From Nocardiopsis_B mangrovi (lineage in GTDB: Bacteria > Actinomycetota > Actinomycetes > Streptosporangiales > Streptosporangiaceae), in NCBI RefSeq assembly GCF_042653925.1, contig NZ_JBHSFQ010000006.1:1-64000 (forward strand): a DNA stretch of 64,000 nt, in the 5' to 3' direction. Positions within the stretch are counted from its first letter, which is position 1. Every line of letters starts with the position of its first letter. Positions 17,222-26,752 of this stretch are shown here, piece by piece. The notes below the pieces were generated by a model. The model was not told the origin of the DNA. It saw nothing but the letters and a program-made list of their open reading frames with translations, and searched no databases. The translations under genes were made by a program, and so were the position numbers.

Positions 17222-19042
17222 ATGTCGTCGAAACGCCATATCCTGACCGCGGTGGCCTGGCCCTACACCAACGGGCCGCGCCACATTGGGCACGTATCCG
17301 GGTTCGGAGTCCCCTCCGACGTCTTCTCGCGCTTCCAGCGGATGTCCGGCAACCACGTGCTGATGGTCAGCGGCACCGACGAGCACGGCACCCCGATCCA
17401 GGTGCTGGCCGACCAGGAGGGCGTCACGGCCCGCGAGCTGGCCGACCGCTACAACCGGATCATCGTCGAGGACCTGGTGGCGCTGGGCCTGTCCTACGAC
17501 CTGTTCACCCGCACCACCACCGGCAACCACTACGACGTCGTGCAGGAGCTGTTCACCGGGCTCTACGACAACAACTACATCTTCACCCACACCACCAAGG
17601 GCGCGGTGTCGCCGTCCACCGGACGCACGCTGCCCGACCGCTACATCGAGGGCACCTGCCCCATCTGCGGCTACAGCGGCGCACGGGGCGACCAGTGCGA
17701 CAACTGCGGCAACCAGCTCGACCCGATCGACCTCATCGACCCGGTGTCGAAGGTCAACGGCGAGACCCCCGATTTCGTCGACACCGAGCACTTCATGCTC
17801 GACCTGCCCGCCTTCACCGAGGTCCTGGGCGAGTACCTGCGGTCGAAGGCCGGCGACTGGCGGCCCAACGTCCTGAAGTTCTCGCTGAACCTGCTCGACG
17901 ACCTCCAGCCGCGCGCCATCAGCCGCGACCTCGACTGGGGCGTGCCCATTCCGCTCGACGTCTGGAGCGAGCAGCCCAACAAGCGCCTCTACGTCTGGTT
18001 CGACGCGGTCATCGGCTACCTGTCGGCGGCCATCGAATGGGCCGAGCGCACCGGCGACCCCGACGCGTGGCGCCGCTGGTGGCAGCACGACGAAGCCGAG
18101 TCCTACTACTTCATGGGCAAGGACAACATCGTCTTCCACGCCGAGATCTGGCCCGCCATGCTGATGGGCTACAACGGCGCGGGCGACCGCGGCGGCGACC
18201 CCGGCTCCCTCGGGGTGCTGAACCTGCCCACCGAGGTGGTCTCCAGCGAGTTCCTCACCATGGAGGGGCGGAAGTTCTCCTCCTCGCGCCGCGTCGTGAT
18301 CTACGTCCGCGACTTCCTGGAGCGCTACTCCGCCGACGCGCTGCGCTACTACATCATCGCGGCCGGCCCCGAGACCCAGGACACCGACTTCACCTGGGCG
18401 GAGTTCGTCCGCCGCAACAACGACGAGCTCGTGGCGGCCTGGGGCAACCTGGTCAACCGCTCCATCTCCATGGCCGCCAAGAACCTGGGCGCGATCCCCG
18501 AGGCCGGAGAGCTGACCGACGACGACCGGCGGGTGCTCGCCGGCTCCGCCGCCGCGTTCGCCACGGTGGGGGCGCACCTGGACGCCTCGAAGTTCAAGGC
18601 GGGGCTCCAGGAGGCCATGCGCACGGTCGCCGAGGCCAACAAGTACATCTCCGACCAGGCACCCTGGGCGCTGAAGAAGACCGACCCCGAGCGGATGGCG
18701 ACCGTCCTGCACGTGGCGCTCCAGCTCGTCAGCGACGCCAACACGCTGCTCACGCCGTTCCTGCCGGAGTCCGCCAACAAGGTGTACGCCATGCTCGGCG
18801 GCACCGGGGTGTGGACCGGCATGCCGCGGATCGACGAGGGCGCCGACACCATCGGCGGCGCGGGGACCCCCACCTCCTACCCGGTCATCACCGGCGACTA
18901 CGCCGGCAACGCGGCGGTGTGGGAGTCCGTGCCGATCCGCCCGGGCACCCCGCTGTCCGCGCCCACCCCGCTGTTCGCCAAGCTCGACCCGTCGATCGTC
19001 GACGAGGAGCTGGCGCGGCTGGAAGAGGCCGCGGCGGGCTGA
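17222..19042 (+). CDS. metG: methionyl-tRNA synthetase
   Basis: The 606-residue class I synthetase charges tRNA-Met. The HIGH-type signature is RHIGHVSGFG near residue 20 and the KMSKS-type loop is KFSSSR near residue 356. The connective peptide carries a zinc knot, CPICGYSGARGDQCDNCG. The C-terminal anticodon-binding helical domain follows (FVRRNNDELVAAWGNLVNR). It lacks the extra tRNA-binding EMAP domain, as usual for actinobacteria. The ATG is at 17222. A strong hairpin follows, then tatD in the same direction. Confidence 0.96.
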   Translation: MSSKRHILTAVAWPYTNGPRHIGHVSGFGVPSDVFSRFQRMSGNHVLMVSGTDEHGTPIQVLADQEGVTARELADRYNRIIVEDLVALGLSYDLFTRTTTGNHYDVVQELFTGLYDNNYIFTHTTKGAVSPSTGRTLPDRYIEGTCPICGYSGARGDQCDNCGNQLDPIDLIDPVSKVNGETPDFVDTEHFMLDLPAFTEVLGEYLRSKAGDWRPNVLKFSLNLLDDLQPRAISRDLDWGVPIPLDVWSEQPNKRLYVWFDAVIGYLSAAIEWAERTGDPDAWRRWWQHDEAESYYFMGKDNIVFHAEIWPAMLMGYNGAGDRGGDPGSLGVLNLPTEVVSSEFLTMEGRKFSSSRRVVIYVRDFLERYSADALRYYIIAAGPETQDTDFTWAEFVRRNNDELVAAWGNLVNRSISMAAKNLGAIPEAGELTDDDRRVLAGSAAAFATVGAHLDASKFKAGLQEAMRTVAEANKYISDQAPWALKKTDPERMATVLHVALQLVSDANTLLTPFLPESANKVYAMLGGTGVWTGMPRIDEGADTIGGAGTPTSYPVITGDYAGNAAVWESVPIRPGTPLSAPTPLFAKLDPSIVDEELARLEEAAAG

Positions 19043-19056
19043 CACGCGGCGCAGAG

Positions 19057-19095
19057 ACGGCTGCGCGGGCCGCCCACGGCGGCCCGCGCAGCCGT
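19057..19095 (+). terminator. strong hairpin between metG and tatD
   Basis: Perfect 18-bp arms (ACGGCTGCGCGGGCCGCC and its complement) with a CAC loop lie 15 bp beyond the metG stop. Despite conserved metG-tatD order, this hairpin would make tatD at least partly independent. Confidence 0.75.
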
Positions 19096-19146
19096 CCGCG
19101 TCCGGCGGCCTGTCCCATCCGAGTTCGAGACGTGCTGGAGACGACA

Positions 19147-20070
19147 ATGGGCAAGCGAAGCGGCCAGGCGGTGCGCAACCGGAACGCCCAGACTCCGCCG
19201 CCGCCCCCTGAACCGCTGCGGGTCGCGGTGGCCGACAGTCACACCCACATGGACATGCAGGCGCCTGGGACCGCGGAGATCATCGCCGCCGCCGAAGCGG
19301 TGGGGGTCACGCCGCTCATCCAGGTCGGGGTCGACGAGTCGTCGTCGCGCTGGGCCGCGGAGGTCGCGGGGGAGCACGCCGCGGTGTGGGCCGCGGTGGC
19401 ACTGCACCCCAACGAGGCGCCCCGTATCGTGCACGGCGACGGCGCCGAGGGTGTCGAGGTCGACGACACCGATTGGGCCGGGAAGGTGCGCCCCGCGGCC
19501 GGGGCGGCCGGCCTGGAGGCCGCGCTCGAGGAGATCGACCGGCTCGCCGCGCTGCCCCAGGTGCGCGCCATCGGTGAGACCGGGCTCGACTACTTCCGGA
19601 CCGGCGGCGAGGGCGTGGCCGCCCAGCAGGAGTCGTTCCGCCGGCACATCGACATCGCCAAGCGCCACGGGCGCGCGCTGATGATCCACGACCGCGACGC
19701 GCACGACGACGTCCTGCGCATCCTGAAGGAGGAGGGCGCGCCGGACGCGGTGGTGTTCCACTGCTTCTCCGGCGACGCCGCCATGGCCCGGGTGTGCGCC
19801 GACCGCGGCTACACCATGAGCTTCGCCGGCAACGTGACCTTCGCCAGCGCCCAAGCGCTCCGCGACGCCGCCGCGGCGGCGCCGGCCGATCTGATCCTGG
19901 TCGAGACCGACGCCCCGTTCCTCACCCCCAAGCCCTACCGCGGCCGGCCCAACGCCCCCTACCTCATCCCGCACACCCTGCGGGCGCTCGCCGAGGCCAA
20001 GGGGATGGACGAGGACACCCTCGCGGAGTCGGTGGCGGCCAACGCGCGCCGGGCCTTCGGCCTGGACTGA
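19147..20070 (+). CDS. tatD: TatD-family metal-dependent hydrolase (3'-5' DNase/RNase)
   Basis: The 307-residue TIM-barrel amidohydrolase has the metal ligands ADSHTHMDM (HxH), GETGLDYF, MIHDRDAHDD, VFHCFSGD and ETDAPFLTPKPYRGRPN, all diagnostic of TatD. An N-terminal extension of about 30 residues (with a PPPPPE run) precedes the domain. TatD enzymes trim DNA and RNA 3' ends and act in oxidative damage repair. The ATG is at 19147 after GGAGA. It is directly downstream of metG, the conserved order in Actinomycetota. Confidence 0.94.
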   Translation: MGKRSGQAVRNRNAQTPPPPPEPLRVAVADSHTHMDMQAPGTAEIIAAAEAVGVTPLIQVGVDESSSRWAAEVAGEHAAVWAAVALHPNEAPRIVHGDGAEGVEVDDTDWAGKVRPAAGAAGLEAALEEIDRLAALPQVRAIGETGLDYFRTGGEGVAAQQESFRRHIDIAKRHGRALMIHDRDAHDDVLRILKEEGAPDAVVFHCFSGDAAMARVCADRGYTMSFAGNVTFASAQALRDAAAAAPADLILVETDAPFLTPKPYRGRPNAPYLIPHTLRALAEAKGMDEDTLAESVAANARRAFGLD

Positions 20071-20140
20071 CCGGACCGCCGCGTGTGCGGCGCGGAAGCG
20101 AGCGCGTCGGCGGTCCGCGCCGAGGCGGTGGCCGCCAACG

Positions 20141-20197
20141 GACCGGCCCGGCCCCCGGGGCGCCGCGTGCGGCCCCCGGGGCGGCAGCGGGCCGGTC
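20141..20197 (-). terminator. long hairpin after the racemase gene
   Basis: The arms GACCGGCCCG (20141-20150) and CGGGCCGGTC (20188-20197) close a stem right at the racemase stop codon, with further GC pairing possible inside. It may serve both tatD and the racemase gene, which converge here. Confidence 0.4.
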
Positions 20198-21299
20198 AGA
20201 CGCCCTCCACCCCCCATTCCGCCAGGGTGTCGGCGAGCGCGGGCTCGGGGAAGCCGGGGTCGCGGGTGACGGACCCGGGGGTGCGGCCGAACCGCGGCGC
20301 CGCACCCGGGTAGAGCCGGTCGCCCGTGCGCACCACCGACCCGCGCGCTTTGACGTGGGGGTGCTCGGCGGCTTCGGGCATCGACAGCACCGGCTGCACG
20401 CAGGCGTCGGTGCCCTCGAACACCGCGGCCCACGCGTCGCGGGTACGCGTGCGCAGCACCTCAGAGAAGCGGGCGCGCAGCTCCGGCCACCGCGGCCGGT
20501 CCCACTGGCCGGGCAGGTCGGCGCCGCTCAGCCCGAGGCCGTCGAGGAAGGCCGCGTAGAACTGCGGCTCGATGCAGCCGACGGAGACGTGCCGGCCGTC
20601 GGCGCACTCGTAGACGTCGTACCAGGGCGCCCCGGTGTCGAGGTAGTTGGTGCCGCGCTCGTCGGACCAGGCGCCGCGCCGGCGGTCCTCGTAGACCATC
20701 GACATCAGCAGGGCGCTGCCGTCGACCATCGCCGCGTCCACCACCTGCCCCCGCCCCGAGGACTGCCGCTCCACGAGGGCGCTGAGGATTCCGGTGACGG
20801 CGAACATGGTGCCGCCGCCGAAGTCGCCGAGCAGGTTGACCGGTGGCAGTGGGGGGCCGCCCGCGCGCCCGATGCTGTGCAGGGAGCCGTTGAGCGAGAT
20901 GTAGTTCATGTCGTGGCCGGCGGCACGCGCGAGCGGGCCGTCCTGCCCCCAGCCCGTCACCCGCGCGTAGACCAGTCGGGGGTGGTCGGCGCAGAGGTCA
21001 TCGGGGCCGAGGCCCAGGCGCTCCATCACGCCGGGCCGGAAGCCCTCCAGCAGGACGTCGGCCGCCGCTATGAGGCGGCGCGCGGCGGCCGCTCCGTCGC
21101 CGGACTTGAGGTCGATGCCGATGGCGGGGCGGCCCGCGGTCATGTGCGGGCGGTGTCCTCCGGCGGCCGCGGCCTCGACCGCCTGGGGGCGGTCCACCCG
21201 GATGACGCTCGCGCCGAGGTCGGCGAGGAGCATGGCGGCCATGGGCCCCGGACCGATCCCGGTGAACTCCACGACCCGGATTCCGTTGAGCGGCCCCAT
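20196..21299 (-). CDS. mcr: alpha-methylacyl-CoA racemase (CaiB/BaiF CoA-transferase superfamily)
   Basis: The 367-residue product starts MGPLNGIRVVEFTGIGPGPM. It has the racemase hallmarks GHDMNYISLNG (catalytic His), NLLGDFGGGTM (catalytic Asp) and GWGQDGPLARAAGHD, which separate racemases from CoA-transferases in this superfamily. The role is interconversion of R and S 2-methylacyl-CoAs in breakdown of branched fatty acids or sterol side chains. The ATG at 21299 follows CTGGAGG nine bases upstream. It is alone, converging with tatD and divergent from rpfB. Confidence 0.88.
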   Translation of the reverse strand: MGPLNGIRVVEFTGIGPGPMAAMLLADLGASVIRVDRPQAVEAAAAGGHRPHMTAGRPAIGIDLKSGDGAAAARRLIAAADVLLEGFRPGVMERLGLGPDDLCADHPRLVYARVTGWGQDGPLARAAGHDMNYISLNGSLHSIGRAGGPPLPPVNLLGDFGGGTMFAVTGILSALVERQSSGRGQVVDAAMVDGSALLMSMVYEDRRRGAWSDERGTNYLDTGAPWYDVYECADGRHVSVGCIEPQFYAAFLDGLGLSGADLPGQWDRPRWPELRARFSEVLRTRTRDAWAAVFEGTDACVQPVLSMPEAAEHPHVKARGSVVRTGDRLYPGAAPRFGRTPGSVTRDPGFPEPALADTLAEWGVEGV

Positions 21300-21669
21300 G
21301 GGCGCAACCTCCAGGATCGAAAAGCGAGAAAGCCGAACGTGATGCGCTGCCATTCTGGGGGCGGCGGGGGAGGAACCGCCACGCGCGGGCGGGCCGCACT
21401 GAACGTACGGCGCGCGCCGACCGACCCCACCGGGGCCACGGCACGCGGCAGGCCGCGCCGCGGCCGCGTACAGCGCGTGTTCGTCCGCCGAATTCGGGAG
21501 ATTCGGTCGATCCGAAAGCGGAGGCCGGGGCGGCGTGATATTTTCCGGAACATCCCCGTGTTCGGCGCGGCAACTTCCCCCGCCGCCCGCCGCCGCGGTT
21601 CCCCCTGCGGCCGCCGGCATCCGGCCCGCCCCCATCTTCCTCATCCGCATCGCGAAGGTCGAGGCAATC
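21300..21669. other. divergent intergenic region, racemase / rpfB
   Basis: This stretch contains promoters for both divergent genes. I looked for the ydaO-type c-di-AMP riboswitch that precedes some actinobacterial rpf genes and could not recognise its conserved core. The open frame that extends rpfB to 21535 has non-coding composition before the GTG at 21670. Confidence 0.4.
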
Positions 21670-22983
21670 GTGCGCAAGTCCCCGTCAGGTTCCCGTGGTT
21701 CGCACCGAGGCGCGCACGGCGGCGGCCGAGGTGCGCCGCGGCAGGACGCTCCAGCGGCCCCCGCACCCCCCGGGCCGGACGGGCCCGCCGGACCCCCTGG
21801 ACCCGCCGCGGCCGCGGCGGCCGGGAGGGGGCCCGCACCGCGGCGTGGCCGGCGCCCGCGCAACTCGTGGCTGCCGCCCGTCCTCCGCTCCCGCGCCGTG
21901 GTGATCGGGGCCGCCGCGGCGGCCGTGGTGATCGTCGGCGGCGGGGGCACCGCCTTCGCCATGGACCAGCGGGTCACGCTCGACATCAACGGCGAGCAGC
22001 AGACCGTGCACACGTTCGGGGCGACCGTGCAGGACGTCCTCGACTCCGCGGGCGTCACCCTGGGCGAGCACGACGCGGTCGCCCCCGACGCCGACGCCGA
22101 GGTCGCCCGGGGCGGCAGTGTGCTGGTGCGTACCGCCCGCGAACTGACCCTGGAGATCGACGGCGAGCCCGAGACCCACTGGGTGACCGCGCTGACGGTC
22201 GGCGAGGGCCTTGACCAGCTCGGCATGGGCGGCGAGGCGCTGGAGCTGTCCGTCGACCGCGACGAGGCCGTCCCGGAGAACGGGCTGACGGTCGAGGCGG
22301 CCAGCGCGCTGCGCGTGGTCATCCTGCGCGACCGCGTGCGCATGGAGGCCGACACCACCGCCGACACCGTCGAGCAGGTCCTCGCCGACAACGGCATCAC
22401 GCCCGGCGAGCACGACGTCGTCGAGCCCGAGCTCGACACCGAGCCGACCGACGGCATGGTCATCGACGTCATGGAGCTGCTGTCCGAGCCCAAGACCGAG
22501 GAGGTGCCGATCGAGGCCGAGACCGAGGAGCGCGAGAACCCCGATCTGGCGAAGGGCGAGGAGAACGTCGTCCAGGAGCCCGAGGACGGCGTCCAGGAGG
22601 TCACCACGGCCACGGTCCTGCGCGAGGGCGAGGAGACCGAGTACGTCCTGAAGGAAGAGGTCATCAAGGAGCCCGTCGACGGCATCACCGAGATCGGCAC
22701 GAAGGAGGAAGAGGAGGCGGCCAGCGGATCGGCCGCGGGCCTCAACTGGGCGGCGCTCGCGGAGTGCGAGTCCGGCGGCGACCCGACGGCGGTCAACAGC
22801 GCCGGCGGCTACTACGGCCTCTACCAGTTCTCCATGGCCACCTGGCAGTCGGCCGGCGGCTCCGGCTCGCCCGCCGAGGCCAGCGCCGACGAGCAGACCA
22901 TGCGCGCCCAGAAGCTCTACGACATGGTCGGCGGCAACTACCAGAGCCAGTGGCCGGAGTGCGGCGTCCACCTCTTCGACTGA
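21670..22983 (+). CDS. rpfB: resuscitation-promoting factor RpfB
   Basis: The product has 437 residues. A positively charged Pro/Ala-rich N-terminus of about 75 residues precedes one membrane segment (AVVIGAAAAAVVIVGGGG). Three DUF348 repeats follow (each near ANGITPGEHD-type signatures), then a G5 domain (EEVPIEAETEERENPDLAKG to ILEKEEVIKEP-like region). The C-terminal transglycosylase domain of about 75 residues is LNWAALAECESGGDPTAVNS, with the catalytic Glu in ECESGG. RpfB cleaves peptidoglycan to restart growth of dormant cells or spores. The GTG at 21670 is preceded by GGTCGAGG. The rpfB-rsmA-ispE order is conserved in actinobacteria. Confidence 0.94.
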   Translation: MRKSPSGSRGSHRGAHGGGRGAPRQDAPAAPAPPGPDGPAGPPGPAAAAAAGRGPAPRRGRRPRNSWLPPVLRSRAVVIGAAAAAVVIVGGGGTAFAMDQRVTLDINGEQQTVHTFGATVQDVLDSAGVTLGEHDAVAPDADAEVARGGSVLVRTARELTLEIDGEPETHWVTALTVGEGLDQLGMGGEALELSVDRDEAVPENGLTVEAASALRVVILRDRVRMEADTTADTVEQVLADNGITPGEHDVVEPELDTEPTDGMVIDVMELLSEPKTEEVPIEAETEERENPDLAKGEENVVQEPEDGVQEVTTATVLREGEETEYVLKEEVIKEPVDGITEIGTKEEEEAASGSAAGLNWAALAECESGGDPTAVNSAGGYYGLYQFSMATWQSAGGSGSPAEASADEQTMRAQKLYDMVGGNYQSQWPECGVHLFD

Positions 22984-23692
22984 GCCGACCGCGGGTCCGG
23001 ACCGCCGGAGCGGCCGGCGGGCGGGATCGGCAGGGTCGGCTGGCCCGGCGAGACGGCGAGGACCCGGGAGGCAGCGGGGGTGGGCGGGGCGGCGACGCCC
23101 CGTCCACCCCCGCTTCACGTCGTAGAGCAGACGGGCACCGGCCCCTGAAGACGGCACCGGTCCCCCCTCTCGCCCCCCAGGCGCGGCCTACGGGCGGACA
23201 CGTCCACCGCCCCGGCCTGGTCCGTCTTCCGGGCGCCCGGGGGCGGTTCCGGTGCGGATGGGAGCGGTGTGGGTACGGTCCGGTTCCGGTGTCGGCCGGA
23301 GGGCTCCGAGGGGTCCGGTCAGGGGGTGGTCCGTCCTGGTGGCGCGAGGGTCCTCGCCGTCGCCGCACGGCCCGGTGACCGCCATCCGGTCCGACCGCGC
23401 CCGGCGGGTGTTCGTGCGGGACGGTCGCTCCGGGGGACGGCGACTCCGCACCGCCGCCTCCGGTCGGGCGGCGGTGTGAGGCGGCGGTGCCCGCATGTCC
23501 CGGCCGGGCCCGCATGGTCCGGCCGCCTTCGGGGTGTCTCCCCTGTCCTGTGCCCCAGTGGGCGCCACGCGGCTCGGCGGGACGCACCTCCGGTGCCGGT
23601 CGTGTCCGGTGGGCGGGCCCGGCGGCGACCGTCCGGGGCGGGCGGTCGTGCGGTCGGGCCGGGGGCCCTTGTCTGCCTGGCAAAATGTGCGG
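22984..23692. other. long rpfB-rsmA intergenic region
   Basis: The only structure I can support is the rpfB terminator at 23074-23113. The remainder is G/C-rich with short direct repeats of GGTTCCGGTG near 23246 and 23281. Open frames across it are Arg/Pro-rich with no ribosome sites or domains. It is unusually long for this normally compact gene order. Confidence 0.4.
23074..23113 (+). terminator. rpfB terminator
   Basis: Eighteen-base arms, GCGGGGGTGGGCGGGGCG and its complement with a single G-T pair, enclose a GCGA loop 90 bp past the rpfB stop. Confidence 0.75.
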
Positions 23693-24574
23693 GTGACCCA
23701 ATCTGATCCCACCGGCTCCCCGGCCTCCGAACCCGCGCGGCTGCTGACCCCGGCCGATGTGCGCCGCCTCGCCGAACGGCTCGGCGTCCGGCCGACCAAG
23801 ACCCTCGGCCAGAACTTCGTGACCGACGCCGGCACGGTCCGCCGCATCGTCCGCGTCGCCGGAGTGGGCGCCGACGACGTCGTGCTGGAGGTGGGGCCCG
23901 GCCTCGGGTCGCTCACCCTCGCGCTGCTCCCGCACGTGCGCCGGGTCACCGCCGTCGAGATCGACCCCCGGCTCGCCGGGGCGCTGCCCGCAACGGTCGC
24001 CGAGCACGCCCCCGCCCTCGCCGGCCGGCTGGCGGTCGTCACCGCCGACGCCATGCGCATCACCGAGCTGCCGGGGCCGCCGCCCACCGCGCTCGTGGCC
24101 AACCTCCCCTACAACGTCGCGGTTCCGGTCGTGCTGCACCTGCTGGAGCTGCTGCCCGCGCTGGAACGCGGCCTGGTCATGGTGCAGGCCGAGGTCGCCG
24201 ACCGCCTCGCCGCCCGCCCGGGCGGGCGCATCTACGGGGTGCCGTCGGCCAAAGCCGCCTGGTACGCGGACGTGCGGCGCGCCGGCTCGGTCGGCCGCAA
24301 CGTCTTCTGGCCCGCACCCAACGTGGATTCCGGTCTCGTGGAGCTGCGCCGGCGCCCGGAACCCAGCGCGACCGCATCGCGCGCCGAGGTGTTCGCCGTC
24401 GTCGACGCCGCGTTCGCGCAGCGCCGCAAGACCCTCCGGGCCGCCCTCGCCGGCTGGGCGGGCTCGCCGGCCGCCGCCGAGTCCCATCTGCGCGCCGCCG
24501 GGATCGACCCCGCCACCCGCGGTGAGGCGCTCGACATCACGGCGTTCGCCCGGATCGCCGAACAGAAGCGCTGA
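23693..24574 (+). CDS. rsmA: 16S rRNA dimethyladenosine transferase RsmA (KsgA)
   Basis: The 293-residue protein dimethylates two adjacent adenines in helix 45 of 16S rRNA using SAM. It shows the signature KTLGQNFVTDAGTVRRIV, SAM motif I VLEVGPGLGSLTLAL, the acidic ligand AVEIDPRL, and the NLPYNVAVPVVLHLL target-base motif. The C-terminal domain contains AFAQRRKTLRAAL. The GTG at 23693 gives the usual length; the frame continues upstream to 23495, but that part looks non-coding. It is followed by ispE after the divergently placed kinase gene. Confidence 0.95.
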   Translation: MTQSDPTGSPASEPARLLTPADVRRLAERLGVRPTKTLGQNFVTDAGTVRRIVRVAGVGADDVVLEVGPGLGSLTLALLPHVRRVTAVEIDPRLAGALPATVAEHAPALAGRLAVVTADAMRITELPGPPPTALVANLPYNVAVPVVLHLLELLPALERGLVMVQAEVADRLAARPGGRIYGVPSAKAAWYADVRRAGSVGRNVFWPAPNVDSGLVELRRRPEPSATASRAEVFAVVDAAFAQRRKTLRAALAGWAGSPAAAESHLRAAGIDPATRGEALDITAFARIAEQKR

Positions 24575-24628
24575 ACGGGCGGCCCGCCCGCGGCAGGAGG
24601 GCGGGGCCGGGGCGCGGTTCCGGGGAGG

Positions 24629-26515
24629 TCAGCTCGTCTTGTCGACGTCGGAGACCTGGATCATGGCGGGGTCGCCCTGTTCGCGGCTGGTCAGCATGAG
24701 CTCGCCGGAGTCCGCGTCCTCGCTGTCGACGACGAGGAAGGTCAGCGTGCCTTCGGCCATCTCGCCGCCTTCGATGGGGCGCCACAGTGACTCCGAAGCC
24801 TCGCCGCCCAGGGGTGTCTGGGCGAAGTAGACCTGGCCGGAGCCCCTCAGGCGCTGCCAGTCGGCCTGCACTTCGATCGAGTCGCCCGTGGTGTTGCGCA
24901 CGCTGACCGCGAAGATGCAGTAGGTGCCGGTGCCGCCCGTCGGCCGGGAACGGCCCTCGACGTCCAGCGTGCACTCGTATTCGCGCACGTTGAACTCCAG
25001 GCGGCCGTCGCTGGCGCTGTTGGGTGCGGCCGCCCCGTCGGACTCCCCGGCGCTGGGCGCCGCGGAGGGGTCGCTCCCGTCGCCGGGCTCCTCCTGCTGC
25101 CCGGCCCCGGCGGTGTCATCGGGCGCCGCGCCGGCCCACCCGGGCCAGTTCAGCTGGTTCAGGCCCAGCAGGGTCAGCACGGTGAACAGCAGCAGGACGA
25201 GCACCGCGGCGATCACGGCCGTGATCGCGACCCACCGCATGCGCCGCTTGGCCGGCTGCACGGGCCGGTGCGGCGGCGGCGGGACCGGCGGCACATAGGG
25301 CTGGGAGTGCGGCCGGGTGGCCGACGGCGGGATGTCCTGCGGCCCGGGGACCTGGGGGATCGGCCCGGTCTGCTGCGGGGACACCACCGGGAACTGCCCG
25401 GTCTGGTGGACCGGGCGCTGCGCGACGCCCCCCGGCCGCTGCATCGGCTGGCTCATGTTCGCCGGCATCGGTGCGTGCTGCGGTGCGGGATAGGGGTGCG
25501 GCGGGGGACCGTGCGGGCCCTGCGGCGGCGGGCCGGGCCGGCCGACCCCCTGCATGGCCTGGTGCGGGTTGTGCGGCGGCCCCGGCATCGGGGGCATGGG
25601 CGGCATCGGCGGCAGGTTGTTGGGCCGCCAGGTCTGGGTGAGCCGCGCGCTGACGATGTCACTGCCGGCGCTGCTGGAGTCCTCGCCGCCGGCCAGCTCC
25701 AGCAGGAGGTCCTGGGCCTTGGGCCGGCGGTCGGGCTCCTTGGCCAGCGCCTTGGCCACGAGCCGGTCCAGCGGGCTGTCGAGGTCGCCCAGCTGCGGCT
25801 CGGCGAAGAGCACCCGCTTGCCCAGGGTCATGGCGTCGCCGTTGCCGAAGGGGTGCGCGCCGTTGCCGGCGAACGCCACCAGGCAGCCCCACGCGAAGAT
25901 GTCGGCCGCGGTGGTGACCTTCTCCTCCAGCAGCTGCTCGGGCGCCATCCAGCCCGGGCTGCCCATGACGATGCCGGTCTGGGTGTGGTTGGTCATCGTG
26001 TTCATCGCACGCGCGATGCCGAAGTCGATGACCCGCGGCCCCGACAGCGAGAGCAGGACATTGGCCGGCTTGAGGTCGCGGTGGACGAGACCCGCCCGGT
26101 GGATCGCGGCGAGCGCCGCGGCCACGCCCAGCGCGAAGCCGTGCAGCGTGCTGGAGTCGAGCGGCCCCTGCTCGGCGATGTGCTCGGCCAGAGCGGTCCC
26201 CGCGATGTACTCGGTGACCATGTAGGGGCGGTTCTCGAACGTGCCGTGGTCGAGGACCTTGGCGGTGCAGAACGACGCCACGCGGCGGGCGTTCTCCATC
26301 TCGTCGTGGAAACGCGCCCGGGTGGCCTCGTCGAAGGCCAGCTCAGGGCGGATCACCTTGATCGCGACCTGGGAATCCTTCTCAGGGGTACGGCCCAGGT
26401 AGACCGTCCCCATCCCTCCACTTCCCAGACGCCCGGCCACGACGTAGGGACCGATGGTCGCCGGATCTCCGGCGGCCAGCGGTTCCAGGTTCTTTGGGAG
26501 CCCATCCGACGGCAA
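24629..26515 (-). CDS. membrane Ser/Thr protein kinase of PknB type with extracellular domain
   Basis: The product has about 628 residues. The kinase domain (about residues 20-280) has the Gly loop GRLGSGGMGTVYLG, VAIKVI (Lys), catalytic HRDLKPANVLL, DFGIA and SPGWMAPEQL, so it should be active. A Pro/Met/Gln-rich linker of about 140 residues follows, then one membrane helix (WVAITAVIAAVLVLLLFTVL). The extracellular domain of about 160 residues has two Cys and resembles a beta-sandwich sensor of DUF4352 type. The TTG at 26515 after GGGGAGGG fits the usual spacing before GPYVVAGRLG; the frame extends upstream without coding signs. It is inserted divergently between rsmA and ispE. Confidence 0.9.
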   Translation of the reverse strand: MPSDGLPKNLEPLAAGDPATIGPYVVAGRLGSGGMGTVYLGRTPEKDSQVAIKVIRPELAFDEATRARFHDEMENARRVASFCTAKVLDHGTFENRPYMVTEYIAGTALAEHIAEQGPLDSSTLHGFALGVAAALAAIHRAGLVHRDLKPANVLLSLSGPRVIDFGIARAMNTMTNHTQTGIVMGSPGWMAPEQLLEEKVTTAADIFAWGCLVAFAGNGAHPFGNGDAMTLGKRVLFAEPQLGDLDSPLDRLVAKALAKEPDRRPKAQDLLLELAGGEDSSSAGSDIVSARLTQTWRPNNLPPMPPMPPMPGPPHNPHQAMQGVGRPGPPPQGPHGPPPHPYPAPQHAPMPANMSQPMQRPGGVAQRPVHQTGQFPVVSPQQTGPIPQVPGPQDIPPSATRPHSQPYVPPVPPPPHRPVQPAKRRMRWVAITAVIAAVLVLLLFTVLTLLGLNQLNWPGWAGAAPDDTAGAGQQEEPGDGSDPSAAPSAGESDGAAAPNSASDGRLEFNVREYECTLDVEGRSRPTGGTGTYCIFAVSVRNTTGDSIEVQADWQRLRGSGQVYFAQTPLGGEASESLWRPIEGGEMAEGTLTFLVVDSEDADSGELMLTSREQGDPAMIQVSDVDKTS

Positions 26516-26737
26516 GCGACCCTCCCCGACGGTGTCCAAACTCCGCCTGGCCCCCAAGGTAGCGGGGATTGTGCCCTGATACCCACCCGTGCAGGCCACA
26601 GTGCCCTGTTCGGGGCGGCCGCGGCGTGCGGCGGGGGGTGTGATCCGTTGCGGAACGCCCACCATCATGGGTGAAACGTGTGGACCGCACAAGCGTCCCA
26701 TTGCGGGGATGTGGGCTCACGTGGGTGGGGGTTCCTT

Positions 26738-26743
26738 TACGAT
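26738..26743 (+). promoter_or_regulatory. likely -10 box of ispE
   Basis: TACGAT lies ten bases before the ispE GTG, which would put the transcription start within about three bases of the start codon. No ribosome site precedes the GTG, consistent with a near-leaderless mRNA. Inferred. Confidence 0.4.
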
Positions 26744-26752
26744 CTAGGACTC

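Noticed and set aside
21300..21669. c-di-AMP (ydaO) riboswitch before rpfB
   Set aside because: I could not recognise the conserved core sequence or the expected stem arrangement in the 370-bp leader; a covariance-model search would decide.
22984..23692. Additional gene between rpfB and rsmA
   Set aside because: Frames are shadows with no ribosome sites or hydrophobic/domain patterns; the region holds a terminator and then plain G/C-rich sequence.
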